From NCBI RefSeq assembly GCF_014235785.1, contig NZ_CP060137.1, positions 3,782,001 through 3,846,000 of the forward strand: a stretch of 64,000 nt of DNA. The letters run 5' to 3'. The DNA is from Bacillus sp. PAMC26568. Its GTDB lineage: Bacteria > Bacillota > Bacilli > Bacillales > Bacillaceae. Position numbers and translations under genes: made by a program. Under the pieces are notes generated by a model. That model was not told the DNA's origin, did not search any database, and worked only from the letters and a program-made list of their open reading frames with translations. Position 1 is the stretch's first letter, and every line of letters starts with the position of its first letter. Positions 17,052-27,986 of the stretch are shown here, piece by piece.

Positions 17052-17300
17052 GTGGAGACAGTCGATTACGACAAAGCATTGTATTATACACACAGATCAC
17101 AATGGGATAACCTTCTAATATTGATGGTGCGTACTAAAGATGACATGCTTTCAAAACGAATTGAGCAGTTCCTGCACGCTTATAATTTCGAAAACAACTA
17201 CAGGGAAATCGAGAAGAAATTATATTCTTTGCTTCGTTATATTGATCACGCAGTTGAAGCTGGGTATGAGGCTGAAAATGAATATGAATATTTAACATAG
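17052..17300 (+). CDS. yhdB: YhdB-like small protein
   Basis: Hypothetical 82-residue protein matching YhdB of B. subtilis in its opening (DYDKALYYTHRSQWDNLLILMVRT) and in position next to azr and yhcZ. The start is GTG at 17052, 7 bases after GGGAGG; the ATG at 17046 is too close to that site. The protein is soluble and acidic at the C-terminus (EAENEYEY). Its function is unknown. Confidence 0.75.
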   Translation: METVDYDKALYYTHRSQWDNLLILMVRTKDDMLSKRIEQFLHAYNFENNYREIEKKLYSLLRYIDHAVEAGYEAENEYEYLT

Positions 17301-17314
17301 AAAAGCGATTGGAA

Positions 17315-17500
17315 AGAACAAAAGCGCAGGCGCCTTGGTCAGCTCGCGAAGAAAATAGGAATTGACCGGAGAAGGCGCTTTTTGCCTTCTTTGGGCAATT
17401 GTCTTTTTCACAGTGAGCTAGGCGCCGGAGCTGGACGTAGATCACTTTATTTCATTATCCACAACCTTTTACCTTTTATAATTTCCTAAACGATAAAAAA
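17315..17500. repeat. interspersed structured repeat, copy 1
   Basis: About 186 bp that recurs at 32660-32887. It begins AGAACAAAAGCGCAGGCG and ends near CTAAACGATAAAAAA. Outer segments pair (GGCGCC..AGCTC with GAGCT.GGCGCC), and an inner hairpin AGAAGGC / GCCTTCT is present. It fills the convergent gap between yhdB and azr. No open frame is credible. It resembles the short palindromic repeats scattered in many Bacillaceae genomes. Confidence 0.8.
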
Positions 17501-17521
17501 TGGAGGAATCATTCCTCCATT

Positions 17522-17524
<3 letters not shown>
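17496..17524 (-). terminator. terminator of the yhcY-yhcZ-azr operon
   Basis: AAAATGGAGGAA and TTCCTCCATTTT form a 12-bp stem with a 3-base loop. It is symmetrical and could stop transcription from both sides. Confidence 0.85.
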
Positions 17525-18707
<1,183 letters not shown>

Positions 18708-18719
18708 CTTCAGCCCTCC

Positions 18720-19841
18720 TTAAATCGGAATATTAATTTGTATTTCAGTGCCTTTATTTATTTCAGATAATAAACTGAATGTTCCATTCAGTTTTTTGGC
18801 GCGATTTTTCATACCTTGAAGACCAAGAGAAGGCAGCGGTACTGTTTCGTTGTAAGAAAAACCGGCGCCTTGATCTTTTATGATCATGGAGACCTCGTTT
18901 TTCGCCCGTGAAATCTTAATTGAAGCGTTTTTAATCTGAGCGTGTTTTTTACAGTTATTTAATGCTTCTTGACCGATTCTCCATAAAGCTTCCTCCACTT
19001 CGCATGGAAGAGTCTGAATGCCAATAATGTCAGCTTCAAGTTCCAGGCCAAGCACTTTTGCATAATTCATCAGCGCAGATGCAATCCCGTTTTCCAGTCC
19101 TTGAGGCCTCAGCTGCCAGATTAATGCTCTCATCTCAGAGAGAGCTTCCTGTGACAGATCTTGAACATACGAAAGCATCTCTTTCATCTGGGCATCCTCT
19201 GTCATTTCTTTTGTTCCTCTTGCTGTCAGCATAATTGAAAAAAGAAGCTGATTGACGGAATCGTGCATATCCTGCGCCAAACGATTCCGCTCGGCAATTA
19301 AAGCAAGATGCTGTTCATTTTCAACAAGCTTCATCCGCTTCATCGCTGTTCCAATTTGATAGGCAACTGCTTCTAATAAAGCAAGTTCTTCAGCTGAAAA
19401 ATGACGTTTATTCGGCGATGCTACATTTAACAGGCCAATCTTCTCATCTCCTGTTCGGAGCGGCACTGTAGCATGATGGGTGATATCATTCGTATCGCCG
19501 CATTTAAATGTTTCAGCATCTTTCAGTCGTTTGCAGTTTATGATATTTGCAGCCTTGTTCAATCGGCCATCTGAAAACTGATCAATGCACCAGCAGTTTC
19601 CTGAACACATCGCCTTTTTATGATCTATTACAAGCGCAGCGGGAAGTTTATGATCTGCAACTAAACGGTATTGTTTTTCAGAATCAATGAGAAAAATCCA
19701 CCCTGTCTCAAGACCTGTTAAGTGAAGCAGCTTACTCAGCACTTCATCAAGCATTCGCTCAAGGTCATTGGCCTGATTCAGCGTTTCCGCTATCGTTTTT
19801 AGCGTCTGCAGTTCCAGTATCCTTTTTTCATCCTTTGACAT
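18720..19841 (-). CDS. yhcY: GAF-domain sensor histidine kinase YhcY
   Basis: Soluble kinase of 373 residues without membrane helices. A GAF domain (about 15-170) is followed by a HisKA_3 dimerisation helix with phosphoacceptor His193 (RLAQDMHDSVNQLL) and a HATPase domain (about 275-373, DQGAGF and GLQGMKNRA). The GAF domain carries cysteines at 79, 83, 85, 103 and 114 (CSGNCWC, then CKRL and FKCGD), which suggests a metal, Fe-S or thiol sensor. The ATG at 19841 lies four bases after GAGGGAGAG; upstream codons to 20093 lack conservation. It partners YhcZ. Confidence 0.87.
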   Translation of the reverse strand: MSKDEKRILELQTLKTIAETLNQANDLERMLDEVLSKLLHLTGLETGWIFLIDSEKQYRLVADHKLPAALVIDHKKAMCSGNCWCIDQFSDGRLNKAANIINCKRLKDAETFKCGDTNDITHHATVPLRTGDEKIGLLNVASPNKRHFSAEELALLEAVAYQIGTAMKRMKLVENEQHLALIAERNRLAQDMHDSVNQLLFSIMLTARGTKEMTEDAQMKEMLSYVQDLSQEALSEMRALIWQLRPQGLENGIASALMNYAKVLGLELEADIIGIQTLPCEVEEALWRIGQEALNNCKKHAQIKNASIKISRAKNEVSMIIKDQGAGFSYNETVPLPSLGLQGMKNRAKKLNGTFSLLSEINKGTEIQINIPI

Positions 19842-19987
19842 ATATCTCTCCCTCACACCGTTTATATTATTATTATAGCAACGTTCCAGTCTTTGCTGCC
19901 TTCTCAATGTGACTGATTTTTTCTGCGACTTTTGATGGAGATAATAGACTTCAATCCAAATGAAGTTCTCCAGAATAAGAATTTCAT

Positions 19988-20090
19988 GCCTCATTATCAA
20001 AAAAGCGCACCTTATTATCTGGACGACCCCTTTTATAATCCGAAAATCCACTCTTATCAATCGAAATGGCTGTTTTATAATCCGCGTGCT
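19988..20090. repeat. 21-bp phased short-motif array (ATC type)
   Basis: A motif like TTATNATCNG recurs with its ATC at 19996, 20017, 20038, 20060 and 20080, steps of 21, 21, 22 and 20 bases. Two units are nearly identical (TTTTATAATCCG at 20031 and 20073, 42 bases apart). It fills the gap between yhcY and the terminator of the next gene. It does not encode a credible protein. Confidence 0.6.
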
Positions 20091-20176
20091 CAAATCCTAC
20101 ATATAAAACTGAAATCCAAACCAATAATCCATGCACTATGACCTGCCAGCCGAGATGTACTCCTCTAAAACCTATA

Positions 20177-20201
20177 CAAAAAAACCCGCTAAGATAGCGG
20201 A
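20177..20201 (-). terminator. terminator of the SDR gene
   Basis: Read leftward, CCGCT and AGCGG pair around a short loop and run into a T tract. Confidence 0.75.
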
Positions 20202-20203
20202 TT

Positions 20204-20926
20204 TTATGAAATCGGATATTGCTGAATCAGCGGATGCACGACAATTTCATCGATGATCATATGCTTCGGTGCACTTGCCATATAAACAACAGCATCTGCT
20301 ATGTCTTTTGCTTTTAGCCAGTCTTTCTTTTCTTCGACCCCTTGTTCTCCATTTGCGAAATAGGAATCGACCATACCTGGATTGATTGTTCCAACGCGGA
20401 TGCCGTATTCGCGCACTTCCTGGGCAAGGGACCCAGAAAATCCTTGAACAGCATACTTCGTCGCTGTATACGCTGAACCATTTGCAATCGTGTATTTCCC
20501 TACATCTGATGAGATTGTAATAATCGTTCCAGCATTGCGCTCTTTCATATGTGATAATACCGCTTTACTTGCTACAAACACACCTTGTACATTAACTTCA
20601 AACACTTTTTTCCACTCATCAAGGGATGTTTCATCCACTGTTTTGAAAAAACCAATTCCTGCATTGTTAACAAGAACATCAATTGTTTGAAACGCAGAAA
20701 GTGTTTCTTTTACTACTTCTGACAAGTGCTCTTCATTCGCGACATCTGCCTGAAATGCTTTTATATGCTCATTTCCTGCTTCAGCAAGTTCCTTCGCTGT
20801 TTGGAAAATTTCTTCTGAGCTTCCGATAATGGCAAGCTTCATTCCCTGATTGGATAACTGAACCGCGATTTCCTTCCCGATACCCCTGGATGCACCTGTA
20901 ACGATTGCTGTTTTATTTTTTAACAT
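20204..20926 (-). CDS. short-chain dehydrogenase/reductase
   Basis: Classical SDR of 240 residues. The cofactor motif is TGASRGIG (about 11-18), then NNAGIG, the catalytic Ser in ITISSDVG, and YxxxK in YTATKYAVQ. It is an NAD(P)-dependent oxidoreductase of unknown substrate. The ATG at 20926 is preceded by AGAGGGAAAAGAGG; an upstream ATG at 20947 would read through that site. It lies between yhcY and pgcA, all leftward, with its own terminator. Confidence 0.88.
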   Translation of the reverse strand: MLKNKTAIVTGASRGIGKEIAVQLSNQGMKLAIIGSSEEIFQTAKELAEAGNEHIKAFQADVANEEHLSEVVKETLSAFQTIDVLVNNAGIGFFKTVDETSLDEWKKVFEVNVQGVFVASKAVLSHMKERNAGTIITISSDVGKYTIANGSAYTATKYAVQGFSGSLAQEVREYGIRVGTINPGMVDSYFANGEQGVEEKKDWLKAKDIADAVVYMASAPKHMIIDEIVVHPLIQQYPIS

Positions 20927-20990
20927 CCTCTTTTCCCTCTTTTCCATTAAAACAGCTGAAAAAGGCTTACCTTCTCCAGCTGCTGTATCA

Positions 20991-22721
20991 TTAAATCAAT
21001 TCATTTACTTTTTTCATAAGTGCCGCAGTGACTTCGCTAAGCTTCTGCTCACTCTCAGCAAGTGTGTCACCTTTTACGCCGAAATAGAACTTCGCTTTCG
21101 GTTCTGTGCCAGATGGACGAAGGCAGAACCATGATCCGTCTTCAAGGTAATATTTTAACACGTTAGATGAAGGGAGCGTTATTTCTTCAGTCGTTTTCGT
21201 TTCAGTGTAATAACGAGTCCCCGCTTTATAATCTTCGATCGTAACGATTTTTTTATCCCCCATCATTTCAGGAGGGTTGCTGCGGAAGGAAGCTAAGATG
21301 CTTTGAATTTGCTCAGCACCTTCTTTGCCCTTAAGCGTAAGTGATTCTAATCCTTCACGATAGAAGCCATACTGTTCAAAAATATCAAGCAAGCCCTGAT
21401 AAAGTGTTTTCCCTTGTTTTTTGTAATAAGCTGCTACTTCAACCGATAAAAGAGCAGCTTGAACAGCATCTTTATCACGTGCAAAGTCTCCAATCAGGTA
21501 GCCATAGCTTTCTTCGTAGCCGAATTGGAAGCTGTACTTGCCAGTACGTTCGTATTCATTGATTTTTTCTCCAATGAATTTAAAGCCTGTTAGCGTATCG
21601 ATTGTATCTAAGCCGAAGGATTCTGCTACAGCTCTTCCAATTTCAGACGTTACAATGGTTTTTAATACAACACCATTTTCAGGCAGGATGCCCTTTTCTT
21701 TTTTCTGTGATAGTAAATAATGCAGAAGAATGGCACCGGTCTGGTTGCCGGTCAAAACCACATATTCGCCTTCCAGATTTTTCACAGCAACTCCTAAACG
21801 ATCAGCATCCGGGTCTGTTGCAATCAATAAATCTGCATCTCCTTGCTGTCCATCGCGAATCGCATACTCAAATGCTGCATGCTCCTCAGGATTTGGAGAT
21901 TTGACTGTGCTGAAGTTAGGATCAGGCAGCTCCTGCTCTTTAACAACGGTTACATTTTTATAGCCAAGTGCTTCAAGTCCGCGGCGTACCGGCTTGTTAG
22001 CTGTACCATGCAGTGGAGTGAACACGATTTTCAAATCAACTTCTTCAGAAAGAGAGGGATTCACAGAAATTGTGACCAGTTTGTCAGTATAAGCAGAGTC
22101 AATCTCTTCGCCGATCATTTTGATAAGCCCGTCTGCTTTTAAAGCTGCTTCATCCTTTACTTCAATGCTTAATTCGTCCTCGATTTCATTAACTCTTGCG
22201 ATGACTTCATCGGCTGCAGCCGGAGGCAATTGCCCGCCATCTTCTCCATATACCTTGTAGCCGTTATATTCTGGCGGATTGTGGCTTGCTGTGATAACAA
22301 TACCAGAGAACGCATTCAAATATCGCACTGCAAATGATAATTCAGGTGTTGGGCGCAGTTCCTCAAATACATACGTTTGAATGCCATGGCTTGCAAGTGT
22401 TTTTGCTGATTCCATTGCAAATTCAGGAGATTTATGACGTGAATCATATGCAATAGCAACTCCGCGTTTTTTTGCTTCTTCCCCGAAGGATTCTATGTAC
22501 CTCGCCAAGCCCTCTGATGCTTTGCGGACTGTATAAAGGTTCATGCGGTTTGTTCCTGCTCCAATTTCACCGCGCATACCTCCAGTACCGAATTCGAGAT
22601 TTTTATAAAAAGAATCCTCACGAACTTTATCGTTATGCTCTAAATCTGATAAAAGCAGTCTTAACTCAGTATTCAAATCCGTTTTGTCATTCCAGCGCTT
22701 ATACCTCTGTTCAAAGCTCAT
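20991..22721 (-). CDS. pgcA: alpha-phosphoglucomutase
   Basis: Interconverts glucose 1-phosphate and glucose 6-phosphate, feeding UDP-glucose, teichoic acid and glycolipid synthesis. The 576-residue product has the phosphoserine loop [16 protein letters not shown] (about residue 146), the metal loop DPDADRLG, the sugar-binding loop [10 protein letters not shown] and the phosphate-binding C-terminus [14 protein letters not shown]. The order glpD-pgcA matches B. subtilis. The ATG follows GGAGG with good spacing. Length is typical. Confidence 0.95.
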   Translation of the reverse strand: MSFEQRYKRWNDKTDLNTELRLLLSDLEHNDKVREDSFYKNLEFGTGGMRGEIGAGTNRMNLYTVRKASEGLARYIESFGEEAKKRGVAIAYDSRHKSPEFAMESAKTLASHGIQTYVFEELRPTPELSFAVRYLNAFSGIVITASHNPPEYNGYKVYGEDGGQLPPAAADEVIARVNEIEDELSIEVKDEAALKADGLIKMIGEEIDSAYTDKLVTISVNPSLSEEVDLKIVFTPLHGTANKPVRRGLEALGYKNVTVVKEQELPDPNFSTVKSPNPEEHAAFEYAIRDGQQGDADLLIATDPDADRLGVAVKNLEGEYVVLTGNQTGAILLHYLLSQKKEKGILPENGVVLKTIVTSEIGRAVAESFGLDTIDTLTGFKFIGEKINEYERTGKYSFQFGYEESYGYLIGDFARDKDAVQAALLSVEVAAYYKKQGKTLYQGLLDIFEQYGFYREGLESLTLKGKEGAEQIQSILASFRSNPPEMMGDKKIVTIEDYKAGTRYYTETKTTEEITLPSSNVLKYYLEDGSWFCLRPSGTEPKAKFYFGVKGDTLAESEQKLSEVTAALMKKVNELI

Positions 22722-22907
22722 AACGTACCTCCGATGATTTTATGTAATAGATTTTAGTAATTATTTCTTCTTTCGTCAGGAAAATTCCTGCATTAATTCT
22801 TATGTAAATCATAGAAATCAATCATTTCCATCGCCTATTTTAACACAAAATGGGACTTTCAGATATTTTAATTTTGTTAAAAAATTTTACATTAGAATAC
22901 TAAAATT

Positions 22908-22955
22908 AAAGAAAAACTGCAGCGTATCATGAGTGGAAATCACAAATGCTGCAGC
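22908..22955 (-). terminator. terminator after glpD
   Basis: Read leftward, two copies of GCTGCAG-type arms (22948-22954 and 22917-22923) pair around a 24-base loop, followed by TTTTTCTTT. Confidence 0.65.
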
Positions 22956-22967
22956 CTATTCTTTCTA

Positions 22968-24638
22968 TTAATTTGCTTTTCTGACCTCATCAGGGACAAC
23001 TGCCTCATTCAGATGAGCCTGGAGTTTTTCAATGTGACGCTGTTTTTGCTCAGGACTCCATTTCAGCTTTTCAGCCATATAATTTGTAACAGGCTCATTG
23101 TAGGTTTTAGCCCAATTGATGTCGAAATACACGGATCCTGTTCTTCTGACAAAGAAATCAGCTGGAGCTGCTGCCATTTCTTCCGTTATCGCATAATCAA
23201 TTTCTGCAAGTATATGAATAGGCAACCCATATGCTTCAGCAAGCGAATTTAACGACTGTACTCTTTCAAGTAAGGCGTCAGCATTTGAACCGTAGCGTCT
23301 TGCAAGATGCTTAGCCTGCATTTCTGTTAAACCAAGCTCCATCCCTTGTTCTGTTTTCGTTTTCACAAATGCTTCTAAGCATGAAGAACCGCCAACATGA
23401 CCGCCTGAAATCGGCATATTCTTTGTTTTGCATATACCAAAGTCCTCTAAACCTTCATCCTTAAAGTCTTTTACAATCACATCAATAATATGCTCTGCCA
23501 TTTTTCTATAACCAGTCAGCTTTCCTCCAGCTATCGTGATCAGCCCTGATTCAGATGTCCAAATTTCATCTTTTCTTGATATTTCAGACGGGTCTTTTCC
23601 GTCCTCATGTATAAGAGGACGAATGCCTGACCAGCTTGATTCAACATCTTTTGCGGTGATTGTTAGTTCGGGGAACATGTAATTGATTGATTCGATGACA
23701 TAGTCCCGGTCGCGAACAGTCATCCGCGGATTTTTAGGGTCTTCTTTGTAAACGGTATCTGTTGTTCCCACATATGTTTTCCCATCGCGCGGAATGGCAA
23801 ATACCATCCGTTTATCCGGTGTATCAAAGTAAATAGCCTGTTTTAGAGGAAATTTGCTTTGATCAAAAACTAAGTGGATCCCTTTTGTCATTTGCAGAGA
23901 TTTGCCTTTTTTCGAATGATCCATTTCTCTCAGCTGATCAACCCAAGGGCCTGCAGCATTGATGATTTTCTTAGCGTATACATCATATTTCTCGCCTGAA
24001 ATCGTATCTAAAATATGAACGCCGACTACTTTTCCTTTGTCGTAAATGAATCCTTCGGCTTTTGCATAATTGACTGCATCAGCGCCAAAGCGGACAGCTT
24101 CTTTTATGACTTCAATTGTCAGTCTGGCATCATCTGTCCGGTATTCTACATAATAGCCGCCGCCTTTTAAACCTTGTTTTTTAACAAGCGGTTCTTTCGC
24201 CAGGGTTTCCTTTGCACTTAGCATTTTCCTTCTTTCACCGCGCTTGACGGCAGCAAGGTAATCGTATACACGCAAGCCGATGGAAGTTGAGAAAGGACCG
24301 AATGTCCCGCCCTTATGCATCGGGAGGAGCATCCATTCAGGTGTTGTAACATGAGGGCCATTTTCGTAAACAATGGCTCTTTCTTTTCCGACTTCTGCTA
24401 CCATCTTCACTTCAAATTGTTTTAAATAGCGCAAACCGCCATGGACCAGTTTCGTTGATCTGCTGGAAGTGCCGGCTGCAAAATCCTGCATTTCAACGAC
24501 ACCGATTTTCATTCCGCGTGACGCTGCATCAAGCGCAATGCCTGACCCTGTAATGCCGCCTCCAATTACGAATACATCGTATGTTTCCTTTGTCATTTTA
24601 TTTAGGATTTCATCTCTTTTTTCACTTGAAAAAGCCAT
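22968..24638 (-). CDS. glpD: aerobic glycerol-3-phosphate dehydrogenase
   Basis: Membrane-associated FAD enzyme that oxidises glycerol 3-phosphate to dihydroxyacetone phosphate and passes electrons to quinone. The 556-residue product has the FAD motif FVIGGGITGSGIALDAASRG near residue 20, and conserved GTSSRSTKLVHGGLRYL and IRPLIHEDGKDPSEISRKDE. The ATG follows AGGAGG. Transcription is probably controlled by antitermination at the leader hairpin just upstream. It follows glpK in the B. subtilis order. Confidence 0.96.
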   Translation of the reverse strand: MAFSSEKRDEILNKMTKETYDVFVIGGGITGSGIALDAASRGMKIGVVEMQDFAAGTSSRSTKLVHGGLRYLKQFEVKMVAEVGKERAIVYENGPHVTTPEWMLLPMHKGGTFGPFSTSIGLRVYDYLAAVKRGERRKMLSAKETLAKEPLVKKQGLKGGGYYVEYRTDDARLTIEVIKEAVRFGADAVNYAKAEGFIYDKGKVVGVHILDTISGEKYDVYAKKIINAAGPWVDQLREMDHSKKGKSLQMTKGIHLVFDQSKFPLKQAIYFDTPDKRMVFAIPRDGKTYVGTTDTVYKEDPKNPRMTVRDRDYVIESINYMFPELTITAKDVESSWSGIRPLIHEDGKDPSEISRKDEIWTSESGLITIAGGKLTGYRKMAEHIIDVIVKDFKDEGLEDFGICKTKNMPISGGHVGGSSCLEAFVKTKTEQGMELGLTEMQAKHLARRYGSNADALLERVQSLNSLAEAYGLPIHILAEIDYAITEEMAAAPADFFVRRTGSVYFDINWAKTYNEPVTNYMAEKLKWSPEQKQRHIEKLQAHLNEAVVPDEVRKAN

Positions 24639-24672
24639 TTAAATTCCTCCTAATATTTTCCAGCAAGAGATG

Positions 24673-24732
24673 AAAAAGAGACCACAACAATCTAGTGCAG
24701 CAATCAATGCCTGCCCTAGTGTTGTGGCCTCT
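24673..24732 (-). promoter_or_regulatory. glpD leader terminator controlled by GlpP
   Basis: Read leftward, GAGGCCACAACACTAG and CTAGATTGTTGTGGTCTC form a long stem followed by TTTTTC, upstream of the glpD ribosome site. The core CCACAACA also occurs in the glpF leader. In B. subtilis, GlpP bound to glycerol 3-phosphate prevents termination at such inverted repeats. Confidence 0.85.
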
Positions 24733-24784
24733 CCATATCTCCAACCGTTCTATTAACTTAATGTTAGTATATCACATGCTGCAA

Positions 24785-26287
<1,503 letters not shown>

Positions 26288-26297
26288 TCAGTAATTT

Positions 26298-27116
26298 TCA
26301 ATATGATGCTGTGCTAGAAGAATTTGTTTGTTTTTTTGTAAGAGCGTATACAATTCCAAGCATGATCACAAGGACAGCTGCGACATACCAGAACATAGTA
26401 TCGATATTACCCTTAAATACGTAATTGTAAAAGACGGCTGCAAATGATCCCCCTACTAGAGGAGCTACAACCGGAATCCACGCATATTTCCAGTTAGAAC
26501 TTCCCTTGCCTGCAATCGGCAATACAAAATGGGCAAGTCTTGGTCCAAGATCGCGTGCCGGGTTGATGGCATACCCTGTTGTTCCGCCTAATGATAAGCC
26601 AATTGCAACGACGAGGAAACCTACAATCAGGGGATTTAAGCCCTCTGTAAATGTATTCGCTCCAATCGCAAGCAACGTCAGCACAAAGATAAATGTTCCA
26701 AGCGCTTCACTGATAAAGTTTGCAAAATGATTTGGAATCGCTGGACTTGTTGAGAATACTCCAAGCTTTGCACCTGGATCTTCTGTTTCTTTCCAGTGCG
26801 GCAAATATTGCAGATAAACAAGCACAGCTCCTAAAAATGCTCCAATCATTTGAGCTAAAAGATAGGATGGCACCTGGTTCCAATCAAATGAACCGGCAAA
26901 TGCAAGTGCAAATGTAACAGCTGGATTCAAATGCGCTCCGCTTATTCCCCCTACTGCATAAACAGCCATAGCTACACCGAAACCCCAGCCCATTGTAATA
27001 ACAATCCAGCCGGATTCATGTGCAAATGATTTCTTTAAGCTGACTCCAGCACATACACCTCCGCCAAACACGATTAAAATCATCGTACCAATTACTTCAC
27101 CCCAAAAAGCTGTCAT
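26298..27116 (-). CDS. glpF: glycerol uptake facilitator
   Basis: Aquaglyceroporin of 272 residues with six membrane helices. The two pore NPA motifs are SGAHLNPAVT and YAINPARDLGPR; Asp after the second NPA is diagnostic for glycerol facilitators. It is the first gene of the leftward glpFK operon and is preceded by a GlpP-type leader hairpin and a promoter overlapped by a cre site. Confidence 0.95.
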   Translation of the reverse strand: MTAFWGEVIGTMILIVFGGGVCAGVSLKKSFAHESGWIVITMGWGFGVAMAVYAVGGISGAHLNPAVTFALAFAGSFDWNQVPSYLLAQMIGAFLGAVLVYLQYLPHWKETEDPGAKLGVFSTSPAIPNHFANFISEALGTFIFVLTLLAIGANTFTEGLNPLIVGFLVVAIGLSLGGTTGYAINPARDLGPRLAHFVLPIAGKGSSNWKYAWIPVVAPLVGGSFAAVFYNYVFKGNIDTMFWYVAAVLVIMLGIVYALTKKQTNSSSTASY

Positions 27117-27161
27117 CTCTAAATCCCCCTATCTATAAATGTGATTCTCATAGATTAGAAG

Positions 27162-27212
27162 AAAAAAAATCCACAACAAATTCCTTTACCCAAGTAAAGA
27201 TTTGTTGTGGAT
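27162..27212 (-). promoter_or_regulatory. glpFK leader terminator controlled by GlpP
   Basis: Read leftward, ATCCACAACAAAT and ATTTGTTGTGGAT form a perfect 13-bp stem around a loop that itself pairs (CTTTAC with GTAAAG), followed by a T run. It lies between promoter and glpF and shares the CCACAACA core with the glpD leader. Confidence 0.87.
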
Positions 27213-27247
27213 CTCCGTTTCTCCATCACATTTATTAACTTGCTCTC

Positions 27248-27276
27248 ATCGTACATTCTTTTGAAAGCGTTGTCAA
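27248..27276 (-). promoter_or_regulatory. glpFK promoter with cre site
   Basis: Read leftward, TTGACA (27271-27276), a 17-base spacer and TACGAT (27248-27253). The + strand sequence TGAAAGCGTTGTCA (27262-27275) fits the cre consensus TGNAANCGNWNNCW at every fixed position and overlaps the -35. Carbon catabolite repression by CcpA is therefore expected. Confidence 0.82.
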
Positions 27277-27286
27277 CAGATATATT

Positions 27287-27847
27287 TTATATATTTTGAT
27301 AATTTTTCCATAATGACATCTCTGATGATGTGACGGCTGTCGCACCAGCTTTTAATGCTTTATGCACTTCCTCTGAGGTTTTTACGAAGCCTCCTGCAAG
27401 GATGGGGATTCCTGTTTTTCTTTTCACCTCTTCAATTAAGCTTGGTACAAGGCCTGGGAGAACTTCTATATAATCCGGTTTATTTCTTGCAATAAGTTCT
27501 AAGCTTTTCTCCAATGCACTTGAATCTAGCAGAAACAGACGCTGAATCGCATAAATTCCTCTTTGTTTAGCTTTTGTAATGACGTTGGATCTCGTTGAAA
27601 TTAAGCCAGCGGGCTTCACTTCCTGACAGATAAATTCAGCTGCATATTCATCGTGCTTCAGACCTTGAATTAAATCGATATGAATGAGAATTTTCTTATT
27701 GGATGCGGATGCCAGCCGGACAATATTCCGAACCTGACCGAGATGAGTATCCAGAAGAACACCGTATTCGTAGGGGCTTTCTAAAAAACGCTCTAACTGT
27801 TTCATATTGCGGATTGCGGGCAAAATCTGCTGACTTTCAAAACTCAT
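27287..27847 (-). CDS. glpP: glycerol-3-phosphate responsive antiterminator
   Basis: RNA-binding regulator of 186 residues. With glycerol 3-phosphate it lets transcription pass the leader hairpins of glpFK and glpD. It matches B. subtilis GlpP closely, e.g. [20 protein letters not shown] and [12 protein letters not shown]. The ATG at 27847 is chosen: AGGGAGG lies upstream, and a longer reading would start on a GTG inside that site. It precedes glpF with its own transcript, since a full promoter follows it. Confidence 0.94.
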   Translation of the reverse strand: MSFESQQILPAIRNMKQLERFLESPYEYGVLLDTHLGQVRNIVRLASASNKKILIHIDLIQGLKHDEYAAEFICQEVKPAGLISTRSNVITKAKQRGIYAIQRLFLLDSSALEKSLELIARNKPDYIEVLPGLVPSLIEEVKRKTGIPILAGGFVKTSEEVHKALKAGATAVTSSEMSLWKNYQNI

Positions 27848-27955
27848 ATTCTGCACCTCCCTTTTTATTAAATTGATTATCTATTTATAAATGCTTACAA
27901 GGAATGTACTACATAAGCTTACATAAACTCAAGTCCATTATTTTCATTAAAATAG

Positions 27956-27986
27956 AAAAAAAGACAAAGATTGGATAATCTCTGCC
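27956..27986 (-). terminator. terminator of yhcX
   Basis: Read leftward, GGCAGAGATT and AATCTTTGTC form a 10-bp stem with two G-T pairs and a four-base loop, then a long T run. The stem overlaps the yhcX stop codon. Confidence 0.8.
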
